A stretch of DNA of 64,000 nucleotides from Simmondsia chinensis. Its lineage: Eukaryota; Streptophyta; Magnoliopsida; Caryophyllales; Simmondsiaceae. The notes under the pieces were generated by a model, which saw only the letters and a program-made list of their open reading frames with translations, ran no database searches and was not told the DNA's origin. Below are positions 1 through 12,600 of this stretch, one piece after another. The position numbers were made by a program, and so were the translations under genes. Every line of letters starts with the position of its first letter. Position 1 is the stretch's first letter. The DNA lies in contig JAGTTD010000019.1 of NCBI GenBank assembly GCA_018398585.1, positions 1,835,702 to 1,899,701 of the forward strand, in the 5' to 3' direction.

Positions 1-1021
1 TTCCTTTCGCAACCTTAGTCTCTTCATTGCCACACCCATTTGTTTCGCCTCCGCTTCGTTCCCCTCCCATTGCTGGCTCAGAATTCAGATCCGACTCCAA
101 ATTCGTCTGCCTATCGATATCTAATGATACATTAGAAGGTTCTTTACATTCAATATCTAAATTAGTATTCCCATGGTTCGACGAAACGTCTGACTGACAT
201 TTCACAATACTTGCATCACCTTGCAAGACATTCCCATCAGAATTCATACAAGAAATCAAATTATTCTCCTCGCTTCCTAATGCATCTAAGGTGTTCGACG
301 AAATGTCAGAATCAACTACACCTTCAGAACCAATTTTATTCTCCAAATTTCTCTTATTACCCATCAAACCCACAACTTTCCGTCCCCTCTCAGAACACTC
401 CAAGCACTTAACAAGCTCATTCTCCGACCCAACACTCGCCATAACACTCTCCCTATCTCTATGACAACTAGCATCAAGCGCAAACACAGGCAACAAGTAA
501 ACATACCGCCGTCGATCACACAACTTCTTGGCATTAAACGTCGCCGTAACCCGATTATACCCAAAGATCCTGATCTGGGTAGGAAGATTAGCATTAAGCC
601 GATCAACAAACCCAGGTGGGTCAACATAAAACCTCCCAGAAACCACCTGACCCACGGCGCTCACGCCCTTGTCAGTGCGCGCCGAGCGCGCCCAGTCATA
701 GCGCTTGGGCTGTGCGCGGTCGGACTCTGGAACCGCGCCGGAGTGGTAGAGGGCTTCTTCAAGGTCCCCTTCGATGGTTTTTGCGCCGGGGTTCTTTTGC
801 ATGCCCTGGTATCCGACGCCGCAGTAGGCGAAGAAGATTGCGACTTTGCGGCGCTTGTAGCGGCGAGGCTTGTGCTCACCGGGGGCGGTGGCGGAGGTAG
901 GGGTGTCGGGATCGGTGTCAGTGGTGGACATTCTGGGTTTCTTCGGGGTGGGGGGTGATTCAAAGAGGTTGTTTTCCATGGCTACAGAATCAGAGGGGTC
1001 GCCATTAGTGTGAGTGGACAT
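1..1021 (-). CDS. tRNA pseudouridine synthase, TruA/PUS1 family (5' part, cut by window edge)
   Basis: The minus strand reads open for 340 codons from an ATG at 1021 to the left window edge with no stop or intron, so the C-terminus lies outside. TruA-family enzymes convert uridine to pseudouridine in tRNA; eukaryotic PUS1-like members act in nucleus, cytosol or organelles. The N-terminus (about residues 1-55) is a disordered Pro/Thr/Lys-rich tail with a basic RRYKRRK stretch at about 53-59, which could be a nuclear signal. The catalytic domain starts with KVAIFFAYCGVGYQGMQ (about 59-75). The family hallmark ARTDKGVSA (about 114-122) contains the catalytic Asp at about residue 117. KLCDRRRYVYLLP follows at about 165-177. 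From about residue 180 to the edge the sequence is Ser/Asn/Glu-rich and low in conservation, like the insertion in eukaryotic members. The ATG is preceded by an AAACCCTAG telo-box-like motif. The family call is firm; the exact paralogue is not assignable. Confidence 0.92.
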   Translation of the reverse strand, partial: MSTHTNGDPSDSVAMENNLFESPPTPKKPRMSTTDTDPDTPTSATAPGEHKPRRYKRRKVAIFFAYCGVGYQGMQKNPGAKTIEGDLEEALYHSGAVPESDRAQPKRYDWARSARTDKGVSAVGQVVSGRFYVDPPGFVDRLNANLPTQIRIFGYNRVTATFNAKKLCDRRRYVYLLPVFALDASCHRDRESVMASVGSENELVKCLECSERGRKVVGLMGNKRNLENKIGSEGVVDSDISSNTLDALGSEENNLISCMNSDGNVLQGDASIVKCQSDVSSNHGNTNLDIECKEPSNVSLDIDRQTNLESDLNSEPAMGGERSGGETNGCGNEETKVAKG

Positions 1022-2090
1022 GTTGGGGGTTCAAGAAAACCCTAGAAATTGATGTTGGGTGCGACTGGAAACCGGAAGTACTTGAATTTCGTTAAATATT
1101 TAGAATGATAATGGATGATTTTTTTAACTATAACAGATTTTTGTTAGTAATTTTTTTGATAATTTTATAGAAAAAATTATTTTTTTAATATTAGATAAAC
1201 ACTCACGGTAACACTACAAGCACTTCTTTACTGGCTGGTCAAACACAAACTTTTTATTTGAAACAGTATTTTTTTACAAAAGTGCTTCTGAAAAAAACAG
1301 TTTTTTCACAGCAATCTCAAATAGGCCCTTATACTATTTTACTAGATATATATATAATTTTTAAATAAAAATATTATATTTTGTTATGCATTAAACATTG
1401 CATATTAAAATATAATTTACATTTTTGTAGAATTCTACTATAAAGACATACAGTACAATTTAGAACTAGAAATATACTAAAACTAAAAATAAAGTGGTAA
1501 TATACTGAAAATAAAAGGATATGGAAATAAATATCGAAAAAATTGATTTTATTATGTGTCTCTATATGTAGACTTTGTCTCCCTTTTTGCATCGAATCAC
1601 TGTTAATAACAAAAATGATCATACTACTAAACTTAAAATTAGACCGGGAGCCAGGACTCAAAACCTCAAGTAGCTTGGGAATTAAGTTCATACGTAACAC
1701 CGCACATCCCACATAGGCGTGCTTATCCTGTTATGTGGCAAAACACTACCATTCGCACTTACTACCATTTCATTATTATGTAATCATCACATTATATGAA
1801 ATATCATCACCATAACCAAAACTAGCAAAGTCAACTCCATTGTCATGGTGCCGTCACCATGGCCAAGATACCCGCTATCAAGATGTGGCCATCGAACCCG
1901 ACCTTGGCCAGTCACCCCCTTGACCACTCTCTTTCCTTTCTTCTAGACCAAGACAGGGAACCACAAACTCAACATCGCAACTCATCACCCAACTCATTAA
2001 CAACCCGTAGCCCAAACTGGCAGCAAGCCAACCTGTGGGACCCTCTAATCACTTGCTCGTTTTATAGGAAGCATCAGATCGTACGAGGAA
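1022..2090. other. Intergenic spacer, probable divergent promoter region
   Basis: AT-rich DNA lies between the minus-strand pseudouridine synthase start and the plus-strand YCF20-like transcription unit. I see no coding region. The short ORFs at 1374-1712 and 1859-2146 have no recognisable domain and atypical composition. Confidence 0.4.
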
Positions 2091-2091
2091 A

Positions 2092-2492
2092 GGTGGAATC
2101 CCAAGTACTTAATTCGAATCAAATACTAAGACCAAACGAGAAGTAATACGGATAAAAGAGAACGAAAACAATAACACAATGATTTACGTAGAAACCCCTC
2201 TACAATCAAGAGGGGAGAAAACCAAGGGGGGAGATGAAGGCTTTTATTTATTTGAGAATAGAAGAATTATAATCACTTCTCTCTCTCTATGATGACGGCG
2301 GCGCTCACTTTTTGAATTGGATACCCAATACGTAACCTTACGGCATGTATATATACTCGCGTACGGTGGACCCTTTGGACGCGGGGGTCTTCTATGTAAG
2401 TTTTCCGATTGATCGGTCTCTTCTCCCGATCGATCGAGGTACTCCCTGCATGCCTCCTGCTTAAATATAAGAATTTAAGGCATAAATCTAAC
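2092..2492 (-). mobile_element. Solo LTR or LTR fragment, Copia-like
   Basis: Read on the minus strand it begins TGTTAGATTTATGCC at 2492 and runs through a (GATC)-rich patch and the U5-like text CTCTTGATTGTAGAGGGG / TTTCTACGTAAATC. It ends near GGGATTCCAC at about 2092. The same order of motifs occurs in plus orientation at 31320-31857, where a tRNA-Met-like primer-binding site follows. No partner LTR or coding domain is next to it, so it is a solo LTR or a remnant. Confidence 0.5.
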
Positions 2493-2739
2493 AGATCAAA
2501 TGTGCAACGGCTGCCTTTCTAACAAGAGTATGAGCCCGACTCTCATCTTAAAGAATCTTTTTCAATGTTTTTCTAAAACATCACTCTATTTGTGCTTTCC
2601 CCAAATGGTCTTGGACCGATGCGCACTCAAGTAACCCTTTTCAATGTAAAACAAACGAGGCCTGAAAGCCACTCAACTTTGCAGGCCCAGTAAGGCCCAT
2701 TACTCATGAATAGACCCTTCCCCTTCCGCGAATTACAAC

Positions 2740-4156
2740 TTCCTTTCGCTGAGGATAGCACCCGAGACACTGTAACCGCCGGCGACAAATCAGCGGTGGC
2801 TTTCGGTGAATATCGGATTCAAATCGCCGGCGAACAGCGGCGAACATGGTTTTTCAAGTCATGATAAATCCTTCTTTCTCGGCTGTTTGCTAGAGTCCTT
2901 ACAGGTATGCGCTATTCGCTGCCATTTTGCTTTGGATTAATAGCATGCTTACTCCCGATTGTTGCTTGAAATCGAGATTATATTTTCAAATTTCATTTTG
3001 ATGAGATAAGATTTTGGATAGAAAATTGTTTTAATTAGATATTCTACTTCAATTTCGTCAATTATGTTTAGCTTCGTCAACTGTTGAAATTTCGTTGTGT
3101 GGTGTGATGCGAGAGCATAATTTGAACTAATTAAGTGATGTACGTGTGATTTTCGTGCTTGACAGAGTTAAAAATTGGACGAAATTGCCAGACTTGAGAG
3201 TAATTGAAGGAAGTGAAAGGAAATATGAGCATGCATAAACCTAATTTTGGGATCAGAAGGACTTATTTTGTGAACATATATGTGAACTGATTGTAAGTTT
3301 TGGCTGAAATTCATAGCCTATATTTTGTTCAATGTTATTATTAGAGCAAAATTGTTAATATCAGAGCAAATTTGTGAAATTTTGTGATTATTATTGAATT
3401 CAAATTACATCATTGTTCTGACAATAACAATACCCTATATCTTAGTAGTTTCACAATAAGGGAATGAAGCAGCAAACAACCTAAGGGTCTATTCGGTTTG
3501 TTTTTTTGGTTGCATGTTTTTGATAAAATAAAAATCGCATTTTGGAAATAGTTTTTCTTGTTTTCAAATTTTTTCCCGTGTGAGTGAAGATTGAAAACAA
3601 AAACCTAAAACAATTTAGAAATTGGTTTTTAGTTCTCAATAAACAAAAACTATAAACAGAAAATAATATCGAACAGGCCCTTAGTTGTTTGGCATAACAC
3701 TGTTCCTAGGCCTTCTCTTAACAATTTAAGCTATTCCTTTCAAAATTTTAGCTCAGAATGTGTTTCTGCACTGACAATTTAAACTATGCATTATAGTTAC
3801 AGTTCTACTGTATAGATTGTCCTTTTTCCCCCTAAGGGGAGTTGAAAATTAATCTGTCTACACATATGTTGAATCAGATCCTGCAACAGATGAACCAGCT
3901 AGCATCCTCTGCCGTCTTATTTAGACCATCCCAAAGTAATAGTTACATTTTCTGGTTTGATTCGGTTTGCTTTACTTTCTGACATGTAGCATTCTTATGA
4001 CACATATGCTTTTTTAAGCTCAAAAATCAACGTTTGTCTCAAAAATTCATTTTTTCACTCACTATATTGTCATGTTTGGCATATGAAATTGGACCCTGTT
4101 ACTGAGGTTGATATCACCATTCTTCTATCAAGCTCCCTCTTTTTTTGTTTATACAG
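2740..4156 (+). other. Putative 5'UTR exon (about 2740-2904) and 5'UTR intron (2905-4156) of the YCF20-like gene
   Basis: A GC-richer stretch around 2740-2904 ends in ACAG|GTATGC. An acceptor TTTATACAG lies at 4156, 25 nt before the YCF20-like ATG. This matches the common plant arrangement of a leader intron. The transcription start is not determined. The intron holds a MITE-like element at 3470-3694. The assignment is inferred from splice motifs only. Confidence 0.45.
3470..3694. mobile_element. MITE-like element with about 25-bp terminal inverted repeats
   Basis: The left end AACCTAAGGGTCTATTCG and the right end CGAACAGGCCCTTAGTT are imperfect inverted copies, and the similarity extends outward through GCAAACAAC / GTTGTTTGGC. 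The interior is AT-rich and non-coding. No clear target duplication was found, so the superfamily is uncertain. Confidence 0.4.
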
Positions 4157-4181
4157 GAATTTCTTATTCCATTATCCATCA

Positions 4182-4649
4182 ATGGCACACGCAGTGACTT
4201 TGATCTCTCAAGGAACCCTTAACTACATCACAAAACCCAACCCCAAGTTCTCATATGTAAGACCGAACGCCCTTGCTTCAACATCCACACTTAGATTCCG
4301 CACAATCGGAGCTGTGCAAGACAACGAAAGCCCTCGAAGGCTAGTGGACATCATACGAACTGTGCCAGAGCTATCAAGAAACTACTTCAAGAGTCCTTCT
4401 CGGAGAGCTCTCTTTGGAGGAATTGCGCTACTGGGTGGCTTCTATGTCGCACAAACGATTTCCTTGTCTTTTGGAGCTCTGGGTGTCAATGATGTGATTG
4501 CTGCTGTGTTGTGCGTGCTCTTGACAGAATACGCAACCAAATTCTATTATAGCCGGCCTAAGGTGACTTTTCCTCTTGCCCTTCTTAATAACTTCAAGAT
4601 GGGGTTTACTTATGGACTCTTCATTGATGCCTTTAAACTTGCTAGTTGA
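4182..4649 (+). CDS. YCF20-like (DUF565) chloroplast protein
   Basis: A 155-residue protein starts at the ATG at 4182. An upstream in-frame ATG at 4083 lies before the likely splice acceptor at 4156, so the shorter start is preferred. Residues 1-45 look like a plastid transit peptide (Ser/Thr/Asn-rich, few acidic residues). The mature part has two or three hydrophobic segments (LFGGIALLGGFYVAQTISL at about 93-111; VNDVIAAVLCVLLTEYATKF at about 117-136). It ends in the family signature LNNFKMGFTYGLFIDAFKLAS, closely resembling the GLFVDAFKLGS end of cyanobacterial and algal Ycf20. In Arabidopsis, nuclear YCF20-like genes (NPQ6/NPQ7) affect non-photochemical quenching; thylakoid location is inferred from that family. 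The coding part is a single exon with a probable 5'UTR intron. Confidence 0.88.
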   Translation: MAHAVTLISQGTLNYITKPNPKFSYVRPNALASTSTLRFRTIGAVQDNESPRRLVDIIRTVPELSRNYFKSPSRRALFGGIALLGGFYVAQTISLSFGALGVNDVIAAVLCVLLTEYATKFYYSRPKVTFPLALLNNFKMGFTYGLFIDAFKLAS

Positions 4650-5142
4650 GTCAAATCGAGTTGTGTCATATTGTTCTATGGAAATGAAGTTCATTGTACA
4701 TACACTAAGGTTAGGTTGTCATATTATGTGAGTAAATTGAATGAGCTTTTGTAATATTTTTTGGGTAGCTTTGATCATTTGACATACCTTTTTCTTGGTA
4801 CCCTAGTCATCATAACAAGTCCACTGTTAGGCGCAGTGCACATGTCATGTTTAACAAGGTGAAAAAAGTGTTCAAGAGAACAAGAAGCTATGTAATTCAG
4901 TTGGCGCTTACATCAAATGAGGATGCTGATTCCCCCACCAGCACCCACACCGGAGCCATAGCAACAATGCCAGCAGAGTTTGCATGGTTACTCAATGTTG
5001 CGATTCCTTGTGGTCTTGAAGAATTCCGTAACAGGGGTTACCCTCGATGTTTTCATAACGTTAGTGTTCCCAAGGTCGTTCAAATTAGTGTTGTTTTTAT
5101 TGTTGCTGCTGTTGTCAATGTTGGTGGTGGAGGAGTTGATGG
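4650..5142 (+). other. Downstream region of the YCF20-like gene with an unrecognised ORF
   Basis: It probably includes the 3'UTR. An ORF at 4847-5173 (108 codons) has somewhat balanced composition up to about 5040, but its 3' end runs into the T-tract of a SINE. I recognise no domain. It may be a gene remnant or chance. Confidence 0.25.
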
Positions 5143-5336
5143 TTATTTTTTTTTTTTTTTTTATTTTTGGTAATGAGTGACTGGGTTACCCTAGCCAACC
5201 CCGGCCCATGAGAAGGCCTACAATCCCAATGAGCAGGTAAGGTATAAGTATATTCTTAGTGAGGATCGAACTCCTGACCCCAGAGCGATGACCGCATGGG
5301 TAGGAGACGCTACCAACTGAGATGCTCTCATGATGG
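5143..5336 (-). mobile_element. tRNA-derived SINE (minus orientation)
   Basis: On the minus strand the head contains an A-box-like CATCTCAGTTGGTAGCGTC and a B box GTCAGGAGTTCGATCC. It ends in TCATTACC followed by a 16-20 nt A tract (T tract at 5143-5162). The flanks GTTGATGGTT and GTTATGGTT could be a degenerate target duplication. The 3' module resembles that of the SINE at 18085-18293. Confidence 0.7.
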
Positions 5337-6604
5337 GCAGTTATGGTTGTTCACACCGTCCATCAAAAGATAGGGTGAATGATGGAGGTAAATGGGAGAG
5401 TTAATTTGTCACAATTGGTCGAGTATGTCTTTAAGTAAACCTTTAGTTACTCTTTTATCAAATTAAATTTGGCTAGAGTTTGTAATATTGAATATATCAA
5501 AATGTTCAAATTCACTTAACTAGAAACTCAAATCATACGTTGTTGTTTGTTACGGTCCTTTGGTCCTGTTTGTTCTTTTCTTTTTTTTGTTTTTTTTTGT
5601 GCTTTTCCATTCTATTAAACTAGTTGTATGTGATGTTTAACTGTGTTTAGATGCTTAATTATTATTTGTTTAGGGATTTTACTTTACTAGAACGTAACAA
5701 TATTCTTGACTTAACTGACTCCTATGGTGTGTGGGTTGCAGCATAAGTCGGGATTTATTGGGTAATCAAGTTTCTCGTTAGCAAAATAATGTTCTTTAAA
5801 ATAGGCAAAAAAATTTCATACTTTTTCTTTTTTTGCATTTTACTTTTCATATGATCCGAACACAATAAAATGTTTTTCATAAATTTTTTTGCATATTAAT
5901 TTTCATAATACTTGTGAATTTTTGCATATTAACTAACTTTTACGTATTTTTGCTTATTACTTATCTAATACTTGTGATTTTTTGCATATTAGCGTAACTT
6001 TTACATTTTTTTTAAATTATAATTTAATTTTTTTTCAATCAATCATCTTCAATTGACATAACCAGCATTTTATTCAAAGATTTCACATGTCTTAGACATA
6101 ATATATGTACTATGTGGGCGAAGATAAACTTTCAACCATAACAATTAAAGTTTTTTAAGATAAGATTTTTTATATTCATGACTCGAATCTGTATTATGCC
6201 CATTTGAAAATATTTATATATTATTTGAGTCAGGATCCATTTTAGTATTTTTTAACAAAATAATTGAATTTTGACAAATGATACTTAATTAATAAAATTT
6301 TAGAACTTTAAGATACTTTAGTGATAAAATCTCTAAACCTAAAGGTACTCTTACTATATATATTAAAACATAAAATGGTTATTATTTGTCAAATTGAGCC
6401 TAATAAACTGTTAACTTTTAGTCAAGTCTTTATAGATCCACTCAAATTTTATTAAAAACAAACTTTATAATAAATAATAAATAATATTCATAATAATAAT
6501 ATAACTATAATAAATAAAAAAATAAATAACATAACTTATAATAAATAATAGTCATAATATTTTATAAAGATGTCTAACCCCAAAAAAAAAAAAAAAATTC
6601 TCTA
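5337..6604. other. AT-rich intergenic spacer
   Basis: I see no gene. The region 6360-6560 is extremely AT-rich (AATAATA repeats) and ends in an A-run just before the quinone oxidoreductase start, so the promoter of that gene must lie in this stretch. Confidence 0.4.
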
Positions 6605-9600
6605 ATGTTAAAACTGTACAGTCATCTCTTACATCGCAGCCTGTCTACTCCAACCTCCTTCATCTCCGTCTCACCCAATTCAATTGGTTTACTTTGTCAA
6701 GCCAATAGAGGTACCCTCAAGTTCACTGTGCGAGCGCTTGTGACATCATCACAGTCTAAAATGGTTAAGGCTATCAGGGTTCACGAGCTCGGTGGTCCTG
6801 AGGTAATTAATTTACTCTCTCTCTCTCTCTTTGTCCTTGGGTGTTGTGGGCATGTTGAGTTTAGGGTTTGTTTTGTTGGTCCGGATTGTTGTTGTTTTAT
6901 GCAGTTTGGGTGTTTGATGAAATGCCCATATGGGTGTCTTATGTTGCTGACATTTGGAATTTGTGTTAATCAAGTGTTTTTGGTTCTCCACTTTTCTTTG
7001 CTTTCTCCTTTCTCTCTCTCTCAATTTAGGAATGTATTCTTGTGTTATACGAAATACCCAAGATTTGGGTTCGATTTAGATACCAAATAGATATTGAGGA
7101 AACAAGTAAGACAACAAGGAAGAAAGAGAAACGATGACACCAATATTTACGTGGAAAACTTTTAGATAGAGAGAAAAACTACGGGCGGAGGTAGAGAATT
7201 TCACTAGATCGATTCACTCCCTCTCTCTCTTGCTTTCTATGTTTTGTGACTCAAATTGGGTAGAAGCCCTAAAAGATGAATTTATAGCACCACAAGCAAG
7301 AGAGACCCTATGATAGAGAAGGGTATAACAAGCCAACCTGACAAATAAGGTCCATACTAAAGGGCCTAATCCCGCTGCTCCAACACGGACATCTGCTTGG
7401 AATCTAGACAAAACAACATCTTGATTCTATCGTCTTTGTTTTTATGTATTTCACATGTATTGATGAATGCCGTGATGGTTGTGTTTTGTTGTTAACATTC
7501 AGAATTTAACTTAGTTCATTGTTTCTGCTTCCTCCACTCCACCCCCCCCCCCCCCCCCCCCCCCGGCTCTCTCTCTCTCTCTTCCCTCTTCCTCATTAGC
7601 TATGTTACGTTGTTCACATTTAATTATATCTTAATATGTTTTGAGACTCCATACACTATTGCTTAAGATCAAAGTGACCCCATTAACATTCAATCTGATC
7701 AAACACAACTCAAGCTATCAATTGTATTAGTTAGACCCTAAAATGCAAATTCTTGGGGTTCTTTTAGCTCCTAACAACCAAAATCACGTGCACATCATAT
7801 TATGTGTATGGTCTTTTTCGGTTTTGTTAAACGTGTTTGGGGCGACACTTAGTGCAGCCTTCAGAGCCCTCTTTGGCCTAGCTATGCGGCTTCGGCTCAA
7901 TAAGAGGTAGAGTGTGAATCTAAGATCTAACCTTGAATTCGAATTTCACTATTGAGAAACCTGGCAAGGAAAGTTTCTTGACATTGTATACAGATGCAAG
8001 GACATGCCATTTACATAATTTTCAAATTAAGATTATGGAATACATGCAAATAGGTACCTTTAGCTCACCCTTTGTGATTCCTGGAGCCACAAACTTCAAA
8101 TACTAGAAGACTTAATTGCAGGAGGTTATTGGCTTAAAAGTAAGCTTCTTCCTTGTTGTAGCAGTCAAGGATTGCTTCTAATTTTTTGACAATGTTCAAC
8201 AAGGATTAAGTGGTGTATCCATTTAATGTCATATGAGATATAGGTCTGACCACCAAAGTGACGAGTCAAGCAAAAGAGTGGCCTAGTTCTTATTTTAGGC
8301 TAATTAGTAGCTTCTCTAAAACATTTTGATAGTCAGGAATTTTTTGTGTTTCCTGTAGCTTTAGTTCCCTTACCCCCATCCACTAGCTAGCCCAAAGAGG
8401 CACTTAGATTAACTCATACAATACTTTTTTCATCCATTTGAAATCCTATATTTTTCACTGTTTAGCTAATTGAAATTTGATGGTGGTGATGGTAGGTATT
8501 GAAATTGGAGGATGTGGAAGTCCAAGAGCCGAAGGAGGGCGAAATCCGCGTGAGAAACAAGGCAATTGGACTGAACTTTATTGATGTTTACTTCCGGAAA
8601 GGAGTTTATAAGGCTCCTCCTATGCCGTTTACCCCAGGTTTGTTTGTTCCCTATTGTATTACCAAAGTACCATTATGGCCTTTATTGGATTTCATGGTAC
8701 TAGGACATACACCACAATGTTTCCGTGAGGGTCACTCTGCATTTGTTAATTTGCAGGTATGGAGGCTGTGGGAGAGGTGGTGGCAGTTGGTCCTGGACTT
8801 ACAGGCAGAAAGGTGGGAGACCTGGTTGCTTATGCCGGTAGCCCTATGGGTTCGTACGCCGAAGAGCAGATCCTTCCTGCTAACCGAGTAGTCCCGGTTC
8901 CACCTTCTGTTGATCCCATTATCGCAGCGTCTGTTATGCTTAAGGGTATGACAGCTCACTTTCTAGTCCGTCGTTGCTTCAAGGTACGTGGCCTATCTCA
9001 TCTCTCTCCGTGTAGAGTGCACTGACATTTCGTGTACTTAGAAGATGGAATCTGTTAGGGCAAATACCAAAGATCTAGGTTTGATTTAGATACCAATTGT
9101 AGATCTACGAGAAATGAGAAGAGGAGAGAAAGAAACACAATAGCACATTGATTTACATGGAAAACCCTTAATGAGAGAAAAACCACGAGTGTAAGGATGA
9201 ACACTTTCACTAGAGCTAAAACGGAGCATACTAGAAGTTCACCAACGCTTTTACTGGGCAAAGACTCTACAAAGAAGTATAAATAGAGAGGAACAGATAG
9301 CAAACAAATCGGGTATACTAGCCCGCAACAGACTTTTGTTTTAAATTCATACTACAAAATTCAAGATACAAAACAACAGAACTAAGTCGCGGTTTGTGTT
9401 CATGTCATACCGACTATCGGTAGTCATAGAAGCAGGATATCACGGTTCTTGCTTAGTGGGCTGTGGCGATCATATTGGAGTTTTCTAAAGGAATAGTTGG
9501 TTTCATGCTTTATGTTTATAGAAATTTGAATGACTATCCATGCAATTATTAAACTTTTACAACCTAATATTTTAACGTAGAAAGACGTTTAACTATGTTT

Positions 9601-12600
9601 TAGTAAATAGAGTTACAATATATGTGCATTTTGAAGACAATACAGGTCAACCGCATAACAGCTTGGTCAAAAGCCATTATGTAACGGCTGTTACATAACC
9701 TTTATCCGATTCTATATTTACATCCATTAAAGCTTGGACTTGGTCAAGAAGTTATATGATTACAAGAGTAATGTTGCAAGAATTTCACAAGGAGTCTGTT
9801 GACCATTTGCTGGATGGTCTTTGATATAGTGACGCACTTCGGCTCCTTTCTTTTGCCTGTGTCTGATATCCTTATGAAATTCTTAAAAGAGAACAGTGTG
9901 TGAGATCTGAGACAAGAATGATGTGTAATGTTGAATGAAATTGGCCAGCACAGCCATCATCAATTCCTGGTTAGTCAAGAAAATACGATCATAAAGTAAG
10001 AATACATATTAATAATGTAAGCAGGGTATCACAGACATTATGTAACGGGCTGTTGAGATCACCTTCCTTTTTAAGGGAATTGATATAGCACAACTTGCTA
10101 CTCAAAAACTAAACTCAATTTTATTTCTTTAAAATTGATATTAATGAATCATAAAGCTATATTTGTATGTAAAATCTAAATCCTATTGGATAATTAAAGA
10201 GATACAAATACAACAACAACAACACACCCAGTGCCCGAAGGGCTTCTGCTTAAGCGGACTCTGGGGGGATGGATGTACGGAGCCTTACCCCTTCAGAGTG
10301 TAACCCTGCTGAGAGGTTGTTTCCAAGGACCCCCAACCTTATAGGGTTAGCAACACGAGGACTTCCCAGGAGGTCACCCATCTTGGTACTACTCTCGCCC
10401 AAGCACGCTTAACTTCAGAGTTCTAATGGGATCCGGTGCATTAGCTAGGAAACTACTTCTCTAAATAAAAAACAACTAATTCATCCTATTAAAAAAAATA
10501 AAAATAAATAAAATATGCTATTAGCTAATAAGATGATATATTCTATTCTAATTCTGTCAAATAACTTAATAAAATCTAATAAAGTATTATATTTTTTACA
10601 ATCATTAGACCTCTTTTTCAGTGCTGCATTAGTAACATAAGTTGTTGTTAAGTCCTTTTTTAACCGAAGTTTCGAATAGTCATATAATCATTAATTTTGT
10701 ATCCTTTTGATAGTATTAATTTAGTGCATTTATGCTTATGTTTTAGTAAATAGAATACAATATATATGTGCATTATGGAATCCCAAGAAGTTAGCTCAAG
10801 GGCTAAGACACTAGGATCTAACGCCCCATAAAGCATTAGGTATAAGATTGAAATCTTGGTCATTACGTGCAAATAATTCCTTGGGCCACGTATTGGGTTT
10901 GTGGCTGTAACTTCCTACTGCATGTACAGAAATTCTGCTTGGGCGGTGTGTGTAATCGGGACATGAGTTGAGGTGCATGTAAACTAGCCTAAACACCCCA
11001 GTTACAGCTTGTTACATAATGGGAAATCTTGTAGGGACTAGCTTAAAATCTGTTAGGTAATAGCCGTTACTGTACATGCTGGTCTTTATTTGAATGCGAG
11101 CTTGGAAACTGTTACTTTTTTGGCTGGCAAAAGCCTCTGCTTAACTTATATTTCTGCCGTGAAAGGCATTTCTTGATCCATATGGCCAAGGAGTGCACCT
11201 ATTCTATGTACCTCTGTGAGATACAGTTTTTCGCATTGTATAGCGAAAGAAACAAAATATTTGAAACTGAGTTTTAGCTGAAAGTCAATTGATCATTTCG
11301 GGTCTGCTGTCTTGTTGTCACCATATCGGGTTCTAGTTATTATGTTGGTTTTCTATAGGAATATAAGTTAACTTTAAAGCCTTGTGCTTGCAAAAAATTT
11401 GAATGAATAACCAATGTTAATTAATTTTGATACCCCTTTCATAGTTTTTTGACTTATAAACACATTTATAATATGTATTAATAAATAAAATTTAATGTAT
11501 ATCATCGTGGAGGTTGTTGCAGTAGTCCCAGTTACATAACAACCAATTGTGCAACTGCTAGCTCAAAATTTGCTGCATAACATCAATTAAATTGAAACGC
11601 CCTGTATTTCTCTATGAGAGGAGAAAGAAGGAAACAAGGATGCTAGTTATATGATATGACCTATAAAATTACAGGTTGAACCCGGTCACAAAGTCCTTGT
11701 TCATGCGGCTGCTGGAGGAGTAGGAACTCTGCTATGTCAATGGGCCAATGCCCTTGGAGCGACCGTTATCGGTACTGTCTCGAATAAAGAAAAGGCGGTT
11801 CAAGCGAAAGACAACGGATGCCACCATGCCATTATCTACAAGGAAGAAGACTTTGTGTCGTGTGTCAACGAGATAACATCGGGCAAAGGAGTGGACGTTG
11901 TCTACGACTCTGTAGGGAAAGACACCTTTCAGGTAATTTACCAAATAGAGGCATTTCATCCGACAATATGAGATAATTGTCAGTTTTGGATGATATTTGG
12001 TAACAGTCGTTAAAGATTTTGAATATTTTGGTTATGATTAGCTGAACTGAAATACTTTTTGGTACAATTAACTGAACCATGAAAACCCCTAGTGATTAGC
12101 ATTGTAATAAGGTTTTCGTCAACAACGTAGAAGAAAAGGATCATAGAATCGGAATATTGACAACTTTTGGCTTAAGAAGTGAGCATATTTTTGGGACTGT
12201 GGGGGGAATCTATGTTTTCTTCATGTCACTTCCAACATGCAGCTGGGAAATTATTACATTGAATGTTGAATGTAAAAAGTAATGGAGTTGGACTGGGAAA
12301 TTAAACTTCAAAAGCCGCCCCGTCAACGTTTTGTATGGATTGACCTAGGCTAGAAGCTTGCCTATCTTGGAGACTTTGAGCTCAAAGCTCAGCTCCGTTA
12401 AGCTCGAACTAATTTGGAGATTCGAGCCAAGCCAACCTCGTTCAGACTTAATTTAGACTCGAGTGTGCTTGTCTTAGCCCAACTTAGGCTCAATCTCAGT
12501 TCACTGAGACACACATCTAGGCTCATAATCTAACTCAAACCAGGTTATTTAGATTCACGAGTTTCCATGTTGCCCTCATTTTCGACTTGAGCTACTTTGG

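Noticed and set aside
461..958. 165-codon plus-strand ORF
   Set aside because: It is the antisense shadow of the GC-rich pseudouridine synthase exon.
5255..5336. tRNA gene on the minus strand
   Set aside because: Only A- and B-box similarity is present; no complete cloverleaf or anticodon arm is apparent, and the 3' extension plus A tract marks a SINE. The same applies to the B boxes at about 32420, 53845 and 62725.
8499..8891. 130-codon ORF as a stand-alone gene
   Set aside because: It reads through the donor at 8638. The real coding part is exon 2 of the quinone oxidoreductase, joined to exon 3 in another frame.
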